From Chitinophagales bacterium (lineage in GTDB: Bacteria > Bacteroidota > Bacteroidia > Chitinophagales > UBA8649): a stretch of 64,000 bases of DNA. The stretch covers positions 364,934-428,933 of the forward strand of contig JACJYS010000002.1 of assembly GCA_020635995.1 (NCBI GenBank), written 5' to 3'. Position numbers and translations under genes: made by a program. This document shows, in pieces, positions 52,560-58,774 of the stretch. Position 1 is the stretch's first letter; each line of letters begins with the position of its first letter. The notes beneath the pieces were generated by a model, which searched no databases, was not told the DNA's origin, and saw only the letters and a list, made by a program, of their open reading frames with translations.

Positions 52560-52730
52560 ATGAAAAAAGTAAAAGTAATAGACTTATTTGGTGTAAAATA
52601 TGACCAAATGGAAGAAAAAGTAAATGATGTTTTAGACGAAATACAAGGCAGTGGTGGCAAAGTACACGATGTTAAAATATTGGGTAGCAAACTTAGCCAA
52701 TGTGCTGTGTTTGTCTATTACGAAGAGTAG
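52560..52730 (+). CDS. Small uncharacterised protein (56 residues)
   Basis: A short but convincing gene: ATG, 56 codons and TAG, with a clean beta-strand/helix/strand pattern. KKVKVIDLFG is followed by a charged helix (DQMEEKVNDVLDEIQ), then KVHDVKILGSKLSQCAVFVYY. There is no signal peptide. In size and pattern it recalls the Cse60-like small proteins of Firmicutes, from memory, but that link is weak. It lies in the 300-base gap between adk and the YCF48-like gene, divergent from adk. The 5' region has TATACTTTGG, close to a -7 box, about 30 bases upstream. Confidence 0.65.
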   Translation: MKKVKVIDLFGVKYDQMEEKVNDVLDEIQGSGGKVHDVKILGSKLSQCAVFVYYEE

Positions 52731-52763
52731 TTTTTATTAAGCGGTATTCATATTGTAGCCAAG

Positions 52764-53714
52764 CTAATAGCTAAACTTATAAATAATGCCTTCACTGCCT
52801 AAAAAGGCTGTGTTATTATTTAAGTACGCACTATAAAAATCTACGTTATCAAAATTGTGTTTTAGCTGTATTAAGTTTTTATCTGTTAAAAGCATTTTAT
52901 AAAGTGTGCCGTCATGACCACAAATAATGGCAGTGTTGTTTTTAAGGGCAACATCTTCAAACTTGTTTTTAAAACTCATAGTACTGCCTTTTTTAGTTAT
53001 TTTATTCCATGTTTCACCCTTGTTAGCAGAGTACATTACTAAACCATTGTAAGACACACACAAACCTTTATCTCCTTCAAAATCAATAGCTTTATAGTAG
53101 GCGTTAGGTATTTCTTTGGGTTGATATGTAGTAGCATTATCGTAGGTTTTAAAAATGTTCCCATAGCCACAAAATATGGCTTCGTTTTCATTAAAAGCAT
53201 AAACATCTTCCATGGCTATTAATTCATCATAACCGGAATGCTCGCCAGTTTGGGTATTAAACCAACCTTTGCCTCCTATAAAATATTTGAATCCCATAGA
53301 AAATAAAACTCTATCGGGTGTAGTATAGGTAATAGCTGTAAGAGGCAAATAATCTGGTCCTATTTCGCTATATTTCCAGTAGTTGCCACCATCTACAGTT
53401 TGCCACAGCCAGCCCGAAAAACCGCCTGCGGTTATGGTGTCTTCAGATGTAAAATCTAAACCAAAAACTATGTTTGGCGATTCTAAAATTTCCATCCAAG
53501 TATTGCCAGCGTCTGTTGTTTTGTATATAAACCCATTTGTCCAAAGGCTGCCGCCACAGGCAAAACCAACTTGTTCGTTTAAAAATTTAATTTGATATAT
53601 TTTACCTTCTTCATGAAGGTCTATGGCTGTTAAATTGATATTTTCACTTTCTTTTTTGCAAGAAAACAACAACAATAGCATTATTGCAAAATATGTAATT
53701 TTAAACCACTTCAT
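52764..53714 (-). CDS. YCF48/BNR-like beta-propeller lipoprotein
   Basis: A 316-residue lipoprotein: lipobox LLFSC with Cys19, then a domain of repeating strands with the photosystem-assembly (YCF48)/BNR pattern GNTWMEI, GGNYWKYSEI and KGETWNKITKK, each preceded by a KTTDAG- or YSAN-like Asp/Asn turn. Such propellers mediate protein binding; no enzyme role is implied. It overlaps the aminotransferase stop by 14 bases and is co-transcribed with it, though a functional link is not evident. Confidence 0.78.
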   Translation of the reverse strand: MKWFKITYFAIMLLLLFSCKKESENINLTAIDLHEEGKIYQIKFLNEQVGFACGGSLWTNGFIYKTTDAGNTWMEILESPNIVFGLDFTSEDTITAGGFSGWLWQTVDGGNYWKYSEIGPDYLPLTAITYTTPDRVLFSMGFKYFIGGKGWFNTQTGEHSGYDELIAMEDVYAFNENEAIFCGYGNIFKTYDNATTYQPKEIPNAYYKAIDFEGDKGLCVSYNGLVMYSANKGETWNKITKKGSTMSFKNKFEDVALKNNTAIICGHDGTLYKMLLTDKNLIQLKHNFDNVDFYSAYLNNNTAFLGSEGIIYKFSY

Positions 53715-54885
53715 CTATACTTTCTAATATTAGTGAACACGCTTTTTCTATTTGTTCTTTAGTAATAATAAGCGGTGGAGCTATACGCATACTTTGGCTG
53801 TTAAACAGAAACCAATCGGTAAGTAAACCATTTTTTATACAGCGGTCTATTATTTTTTTATTGGTTTCAAAACTATTAAATTTTAAAGACATCATTAAGC
53901 CTGCACGCTGTATTTTTTCAATTTTAGGGTGCTTTAAAAGTTGCTCAAACAACTGCCCTTTTTCTTCTACTCTTGCAATAATGTTTTCTTCTAAAAGAAT
54001 TTCTAATGAAGCCAAAGCAGCAGCACAACTAACAGGATGCCCACCAAAAGTGGTAATGTGTCCTAAAAACGGATTATCTTGAAAAACTTCCATTTTGTTT
54101 CTATTGCTAACAAAAGCACCTAAAGGCATTCCGCCACCAAAAGCTTTAGCTAACAAAAGAATATCTGGTACAATTTCTTCGGTTTGATGTCTGAATAATG
54201 CTCCCGTGCGTCCTAAACCTGTTTGTATTTCATCAACAATTAATAATGCTCCTTTTGCTTTGCATTTTTTTTCTAAGGCTTTTAAATATCCTTTTGGAGG
54301 AACGGTAATGCCCGATTCTGCTTGTACGGGTTCTATAATTACGGCTGCTGTTTGCTCAGAAATTCTTTCTATATCATCAAAATTTCCATATTCAAGCATG
54401 GTACAATTTGGAATTAATGGACGGTAATTACTTTTAAAATATTCATCGCCCAGCACACTTAATGCTCCCATGGTGCTTCCGTGGTAACTGTGCTTAAAGT
54501 ACATTATCTCACTTCTACCGGTATATCTTTTGGCTAATTTTAATGCTCCTTCGGTGGCTTCGGCTCCGGAGTTGGTAAAATAAACACTATTTAAACTTTT
54601 GTCAAGTACAGAAGTAAGTAATTGAGCAAGTTTAACTTGTGGTTGTTCCACAAATTCGCCATAAACCATTAAATGCATATATTTTTCGGCTTGCTGTTTT
54701 ACGGCTTGCACTATTTTGGGGTGGCTGTGTCCTAAACTACTAACCGATATGCCCGAAATTAAATCAATTAATTTCCCTTTGTTTTGGGTAAAAATATATA
54801 CGCCTTCTGCATGAGTGGGTTCTATGGCAAGAGGTGCATCGCTGGTTTGGGCTACGTTATTTAAAAAAAGCTGTCGTAAATTCAA
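53701..54885 (-). CDS. Class III PLP-dependent aminotransferase
   Basis: A 394-residue aminotransferase of the acetylornithine/ornithine/4-aminobutyrate type. Family markers are FTNSGAEATEGALKLAKR near 103-120, IIEPVQAESG near 183-192, the PLP-anchoring VDEIQTGLGRTG near 217-228, and Lys247 in LLAKAFGGGMPLG as the Schiff-base lysine. The substrate cannot be decided: no arginine or ornithine genes lie nearby. A promoter box lies at 54909-54917. The YCF48-like gene follows with overlap. Confidence 0.92.
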   Translation of the reverse strand: MNLRQLFLNNVAQTSDAPLAIEPTHAEGVYIFTQNKGKLIDLISGISVSSLGHSHPKIVQAVKQQAEKYMHLMVYGEFVEQPQVKLAQLLTSVLDKSLNSVYFTNSGAEATEGALKLAKRYTGRSEIMYFKHSYHGSTMGALSVLGDEYFKSNYRPLIPNCTMLEYGNFDDIERISEQTAAVIIEPVQAESGITVPPKGYLKALEKKCKAKGALLIVDEIQTGLGRTGALFRHQTEEIVPDILLLAKAFGGGMPLGAFVSNRNKMEVFQDNPFLGHITTFGGHPVSCAAALASLEILLEENIIARVEEKGQLFEQLLKHPKIEKIQRAGLMMSLKFNSFETNKKIIDRCIKNGLLTDWFLFNSQSMRIAPPLIITKEQIEKACSLILESIDEVV

Positions 54886-54908
54886 AAGTCCGTATTTAGC
54901 TTAATTGT

Positions 54909-54917
54909 ACAAATGTA
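54909..54917 (-). promoter_or_regulatory. -7 promoter box TACATTTGT of the aminotransferase gene
   Basis: The minus strand reads TACATTTGT, a full match, 23 bases before the ATG. It is divergent from the box at 54943. Confidence 0.55.
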
Positions 54918-54942
54918 ACTGTTTTATTGTGTTGAATAAAAC

Positions 54943-54951
54943 TATCTTTGT
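54943..54951 (+). promoter_or_regulatory. -7 promoter box TATCTTTGT of the sulfotransferase gene
   Basis: A full match ending 18 bases before the ATG at 54970. Confidence 0.6.
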
Positions 54952-54969
54952 GGCAAGATTGAGATTTGA

Positions 54970-56136
54970 ATGGTATTTTTTAAACCCTCTATTTTTTATT
55001 ACGACCATAAAACTGCTTTAAAATTAGCTTATTACAATTGCGTTAAGCATTTTTCTATTCCCAGATTTTTGTTTACCATAGTTTTTTTGGTGGTTCATTT
55101 TGCTTTGGTGTTGTTTTTGGCGTTTGGTAGATTAATAGATGAGATTTTTTTAAGTGGCTATAAAGATGTAATTATTAAAGAGCCCGTTTTTATTATCAGC
55201 AACCCAAGATGTGGCACTACTTTTTTGCATCGTTTGCTTAGCTTAGATAAAGACCATTACACTTACACTTTATTGTATCACACGCTTTTCCCTTGTGCTT
55301 TTTATATTATTATTATCAGAGCTATTGCCAAATTAGACAGCAAATTAGGTGGCTTTTTAAAAAAGTTGATTGATTTAGCAGATAAACTATTTTTTGGCGG
55401 GTGGAAAGACATACACCCAATGGGATTATATCAACCAGAGGAAGATGAAGGCATATTTACTATAGCTGTTTATACGCCAGCGCTGGTTTTGCTATCTCCG
55501 TGGGCTTATAAATTAGATTATTTAAAATATTTAGACCTTGCTAAACCCAAAACCAAGCAAAGAATTAAAGAATATTATATCAGTAGCTTGCAGCGTATTG
55601 TATATGCCACTAATCCTAATGCTACTTTGCTAATGAAAAATGTTTATTCTACAGGTAGGCTTAATTTTATTTTAGAATGTTTCCCCGATGCCAAGATTAT
55701 TTATCCTCTACGCCATCCTTACAAAGCTGTTCCTTCAGTTATCAGTATGTTTACCGGGCCATGGAATTTGCACAGCAGAGATATTAAAGATGATAGTGAA
55801 GAAGCAAGAGGTTTTGGGCAAATTATGATAGATTATTACAATTATATTTACCAACAAAAAGAAGTAATAGATAAGCATAATTTGTTGATGTTGGAATACA
55901 ATCAAATTGTTTCTCATCCGCAGGAAACAGCATATAAAATATATGATTATTTTGGCTTTAAAATGAGTGAAGCATATAAAAAGGCACTTAAAAACTATAC
56001 AACAAAGAGCAAGTCATATAAATCTAAACACAATTATTCTTTAGCTCAATATGGATATACTAAAGAGTATATTTATAGCCAGCTACATGAACTTATGGAT
56101 GAATTTGAGCTGAGTAAGGATATAGATAATGTGTAA
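54970..56136 (+). CDS. Sulfotransferase-family protein
   Basis: A 388-residue protein with a membrane helix near 33-53, followed by the PAPS-binding loop SNPRCGTTFLHRLL at 77-90 and a late IYPLRHPYKAVPS segment near 240, which carries the conserved Arg/Ser of the 3'-phosphate site. These are the two hallmarks of sulfotransferases, which pass sulfate from PAPS to a hydroxyl or amine. Acceptor unknown; the N-terminal helix suggests work at the inner membrane, perhaps on a lipid. No sulfate-activation genes lie in the window. It is preceded by its own promoter and followed by a featureless 143-base gap. Confidence 0.87.
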   Translation: MVFFKPSIFYYDHKTALKLAYYNCVKHFSIPRFLFTIVFLVVHFALVLFLAFGRLIDEIFLSGYKDVIIKEPVFIISNPRCGTTFLHRLLSLDKDHYTYTLLYHTLFPCAFYIIIIRAIAKLDSKLGGFLKKLIDLADKLFFGGWKDIHPMGLYQPEEDEGIFTIAVYTPALVLLSPWAYKLDYLKYLDLAKPKTKQRIKEYYISSLQRIVYATNPNATLLMKNVYSTGRLNFILECFPDAKIIYPLRHPYKAVPSVISMFTGPWNLHSRDIKDDSEEARGFGQIMIDYYNYIYQQKEVIDKHNLLMLEYNQIVSHPQETAYKIYDYFGFKMSEAYKKALKNYTTKSKSYKSKHNYSLAQYGYTKEYIYSQLHELMDEFELSKDIDNV

Positions 56137-56267
56137 ATGACTAATAAAATATAATAAATTCCTTAGTATTCGCTTATAATACTATGAAAAGCCACACTAA
56201 TCTTAGCAGAATGAGGTATTTTTTTGTTAATATCGGATAAAAGTTTTTTAATCCAAAACGATATTAG

Positions 56268-56276
56268 TATCTTTGG
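56268..56276 (+). promoter_or_regulatory. -7 promoter box TATCTTTGG of the Fic gene
   Basis: A full match that ends 3 bases before the GTG start at 56280. An in-frame stop lies just upstream at 56265, so no earlier start is possible. Confidence 0.6.
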
Positions 56277-56279
56277 GGG

Positions 56280-57251
56280 GTGGAATGGAGATTTGATATA
56301 AAAGAATTAGAAAATTTAGAAAGCACCTATCAAAGAATATTTGATAAAAAAGCAAAGCTTGATGCCAAAAGACCTTTGCCTTATGGTATATTGCATAGAC
56401 TAAAAGAAGATTTAGCTTTAGAATGGACATACAATTCTAACAGCATAGAAGGTAATACGCTTACCCTGCAAGAAACCAAAATAGTAATAGAAGAGGGAAT
56501 GACCGTAAAAGGCAAAAGCCTTAGAGAGCATTTTGAAACAACTAACCACCATGAAGCTATTGAGTTTTTACAAACCTTGGTTGGCAATAATTATACATTA
56601 AATGAAAAAGATATTTTAGATGTACACCATATTGTTATGACTAAAATAGAAAAAGAGTTTGCCGGCAGATATAGAAATGGAGGCGTGCGTATTGTTGGGG
56701 CTAATTTTGTGCCACCTAATGCTCTAAAAGTTGATGGTTTAATGAATAATTTAGTTACTTGGGTAAATAAAAACAGCTTACAATTAAACCCTCTGGCATT
56801 GGCTACTGTTTTTCATCATCGGTTTGCTATGATACATCCTTTTTTTGATGGCAATGGAAGAACAATAAGATTAACCATGAATTTGTTGCTTATGAAAGCC
56901 GGTTTTCCGCCAGCCATTATTTTAAAAAATGATAGAAAGAAATACTACGCTGCTTTAAACCAAGCTAATAATGGTAATTATCAAAAATTATTATTGTTAA
57001 TAGCTCAAGCAGCAGAGCGTACTATAGATATTTATTTGTCAGCTTTGCCTTCTACAGATTTAGATGATGACTACCAAAGCATAAGCACTATAGTTAGCGA
57101 GCCGGATGTGCCTTATGGGCAAGAGTATGTTAGCTTGCTGGCCCGCCAAGGCAAAATAGATGCTTATAAAGAAGGCAGAAATTGGGTAACTACCAAAAAT
57201 GCTATTAAATACTATATTGAAAACAGAGAAAGAGAAAGGAAATTGGAGTAA
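56280..57251 (+). CDS. Fic-domain protein (AMPylation family)
   Basis: A 323-residue Fic protein. The catalytic loop HPFFDGNGR is at 186-194 and intact, and the N-terminal inhibitory helix motif SNSIEGN at 53-59 fits the (S/T)xxxE(G/N) pattern of self-inhibited class II Fic proteins. Most such proteins add AMP to a Tyr, Ser or Thr of a target; the target here is unknown. A winged-helix-like end (about 265-323, with LLARQGKIDAYKEGRNW) may bind DNA. The start must be the GTG at 56280. No antitoxin gene is adjacent, which fits an inhibitory motif built into the protein. Confidence 0.9.
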   Translation: MEWRFDIKELENLESTYQRIFDKKAKLDAKRPLPYGILHRLKEDLALEWTYNSNSIEGNTLTLQETKIVIEEGMTVKGKSLREHFETTNHHEAIEFLQTLVGNNYTLNEKDILDVHHIVMTKIEKEFAGRYRNGGVRIVGANFVPPNALKVDGLMNNLVTWVNKNSLQLNPLALATVFHHRFAMIHPFFDGNGRTIRLTMNLLLMKAGFPPAIILKNDRKKYYAALNQANNGNYQKLLLLIAQAAERTIDIYLSALPSTDLDDDYQSISTIVSEPDVPYGQEYVSLLARQGKIDAYKEGRNWVTTKNAIKYYIENRERERKLE

Positions 57252-57257
57252 AATACT

Positions 57258-57284
57258 CGTGCCACGACTTGAAGTCGTGGCACG
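57258..57284. repeat. Hairpin repeat, family H1, copy 1
   Basis: CGTGCCACGACTT, a one-base centre and AAGTCGTGGCACG form a perfect 13-bp stem just after the Fic stop codon. Only 2-3 outer bases differ from the pattern of copy 2 at 57846. It may double as a terminator for the converging genes. Confidence 0.7.
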
Positions 57285-57314
57285 AATGTAAAAATTTAAG
57301 AAATAAAAGTTCAT

Positions 57315-57734
57315 TTATTTAGTTCCAGTAAAGTCACTTGCTTGACCAAAACAATAATTATTAGCATATTCAAAATTTAATTTACAACCACCTAAGTCAA
57401 TAGAAATTGTATTTCCATTTAGGCTTCCATTCATAGTACATATTTCACTTGAGTTTGGTTTGTATTCTGCCACAAATGAGTTTTGTGAAACTAGCCCTCT
57501 ATAATTACCTAAAAATTTTGATGAAGATAGTACTATAGAATCTTCTGCACCAGAAATTGCAGCTACAGACATAGTAAAACTTACGTTATGTTGTTCAGTG
57601 CCACAATCTAAAAAATATGTCATATTGTATGTCCCCACAAAATCATCTCTGTCAGATGTGTCATCATCTTCATTTTTGTCGCATGAAGAAATTAATGCTA
57701 ATAAAGCAAATAGTAAAATTGTTATTCTTTTCAT
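57315..57734 (-). CDS. Small hypothetical lipoprotein
   Basis: Taking the ATG at 57734 gives 139 residues starting MKRITILLFALLALISSC, a textbook lipoprotein signal; the upstream start at 57782 would add 16 residues ahead of it. After Cys18 comes an acidic linker (DKNEDDDTSDRDDF) and a domain of about 115 residues that looks like a small beta-barrel or lipocalin-like sheet with several Cys (FLDCGTE, SSEICTMNG, GGCKLNFEY). Not recognised further. It lies between two copies of the hairpin family H1 and converges with fic. Confidence 0.72.
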   Translation of the reverse strand: MKRITILLFALLALISSCDKNEDDDTSDRDDFVGTYNMTYFLDCGTEQHNVSFTMSVAAISGAEDSIVLSSSKFLGNYRGLVSQNSFVAEYKPNSSEICTMNGSLNGNTISIDLGGCKLNFEYANNYCFGQASDFTGTK

Positions 57735-57845
57735 ATTAATTTGTTTTAATTCAACAAAGCTAAAAAAAACACATATTATCATAATTAATTCTGTTTAATT
57801 GTTCCGAACTTTTTAAAAAGTTTAAAACTATGGTGTTTTTGTATA

Positions 57846-57880
57846 TACTCGTGCCACCACTTGGAGTGGTGGCACGAGTA
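57846..57880. repeat. Hairpin repeat, family H1, copy 2
   Basis: TACTCGTGCCACCACT, a three-base centre and AGTGGTGGCACGAGTA form a perfect 16-bp stem. Relative to copy 1 a G-C pair in the stem is swapped to C-G. It lies before the engB promoter region. Confidence 0.75.
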
Positions 57881-57892
57881 CAAAAAACTCTA

Positions 57893-57901
57893 TATCTTTA
57901 C
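57893..57901 (+). promoter_or_regulatory. Variant -7 box TATCTTTAC before engB
   Basis: TATCTTTAC is a TTTAC variant of the consensus and ends 3 bases before the engB ATG at 57905. Confidence 0.4.
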
Positions 57902-57904
57902 ACC

Positions 57905-58504
57905 ATGATAATTCATTCTGCAGATTTTGTAAGTAGTTATGTTAATTGGTTAGATTGCCCTAAGGAAAACCTGCCTGAATATGCTTTTATAGGTAGAAGT
58001 AATGTAGGTAAATCTTCTTTAATTAATATGCTTACTGACAGAAATAGCTTAGCTAAAATTTCTAACACTCCCGGAAAAACGCAGTGTATTAATTTCTTTT
58101 TGATAAATGAAGAATGGCATTTAGTAGATTTGCCTGGCTATGGTTATGCAAAAGTGAGTAAAAAAGAAAGAGAAAAGTGGTTGCAGTTTACTAAAGCTTA
58201 CATTGGACAAAGAAAGCAACTGCTTAATGTTTTTTTATTGATTGATACTCGCATACCACCACAAGATATTGATATAGAGTTTGCCAATTGGATGGGCGGA
58301 AAAGGTATACCGTTTTCTATAGTTTTTACTAAAAATGACAAGCCTAAAAAAACAGCTAAAAACATAGAAGCTTTTAATAATGAACTACTAAAGCACTGGG
58401 ACGAAACTCCTGTTAGTTTTATAACTTCAAGTGCAAAAAGAACTGGAAGAGAAGATATATTGGATTACATAGATGAAATAAACCAAACGCTTCTTCAACG
58501 TTAA
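57905..58504 (+). CDS. engB: Ribosome biogenesis GTPase YsxC/EngB
   Basis: I choose the ATG at 57905, giving 199 residues (MIIHSADFVSSYV), because the longer frame from 57830 runs through the hairpin repeat and adds no conserved residues. The EngB G domain is complete: GRSNVGKSS at 30-38, TPGKTQCINFF, DLPGYGYAKVS and TKNDKPKK. It assists 50S ribosome assembly in the cytoplasm and is usually essential. It appears to be its own transcript, followed by two hairpins and the 128-bp element. Confidence 0.95.
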   Translation: MIIHSADFVSSYVNWLDCPKENLPEYAFIGRSNVGKSSLINMLTDRNSLAKISNTPGKTQCINFFLINEEWHLVDLPGYGYAKVSKKEREKWLQFTKAYIGQRKQLLNVFLLIDTRIPPQDIDIEFANWMGGKGIPFSIVFTKNDKPKKTAKNIEAFNNELLKHWDETPVSFITSSAKRTGREDILDYIDEINQTLLQR

Positions 58505-58508
58505 TTCT

Positions 58509-58528
58509 CAAGGGGTTTAAACCCCTTG
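58509..58528. repeat. Perfect 20-bp palindrome after engB
   Basis: CAAGGGGTTT and its exact complement AAACCCCTTG follow the engB stop codon by 4 bases. Simple repeats of this style recur in Bacteroidota intergenic regions, as I recall. It may act as a terminator. Confidence 0.6.
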
Positions 58529-58592
58529 GAAAAATAGTAAAGGTAAAATTTGCTAAGTGGTAGTGGTACAAACATACATCTATCACACAAAT

Positions 58593-58626
58593 AAGAAAGG
58601 GTAAACCAGTTGGTTTACCCTTTCTT
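58593..58626. terminator. Long hairpin, probable terminator
   Basis: AAGAAAGGGTAAACCA, a two-base centre and TGGTTTACCCTTTCTT give a perfect 16-bp stem. It is followed by an A/T-rich run in both directions and lies between converging genes. Confidence 0.6.
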
Positions 58627-58644
58627 AAAAATTATTTTATACTA

Positions 58645-58772
58645 ATACCAATTGTTAACACAAAATAGTCTAATCTATTTTGTGTTCTACAATGGTAAAT
58701 GCCGATAGAGCAATATATTTAGTACAATAAGGCGAAGCCGAAATTGGACTATTATATATTCCTAATCGGTAT
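58645..58772 (+). repeat. 128-bp MITE-like element, copy 2
   Basis: Same length and ends as the copy at 33814, with about 8 differences by eye. TAA flanks the TACC...GGTA core on both sides, a possible 3-bp target duplication. It sits just past the stop codon of the porE-like gene. Confidence 0.8.
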
Positions 58773-58774
58773 AA

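Larger units (their letters stand above)
58505..58774. other. Intergenic stretch with two hairpins and the second 128-bp element
   Basis: This 270-base gap between converging engB and the porE-like gene holds a palindrome (58509-58528), a long hairpin (58593-58626) and the 128-bp element (58645-58772), with no open reading frame of note. Confidence 0.7.

Noticed and set aside
56280..57251. Fic as a toxin with a separate antitoxin
   Set aside because: No small antitoxin gene is adjacent, and the inhibitory motif is within the Fic protein itself.
57830..57904. N-terminal extension of engB
   Set aside because: It runs through a hairpin repeat, is not conserved, and the ATG at 57905 begins the known family N-terminus.
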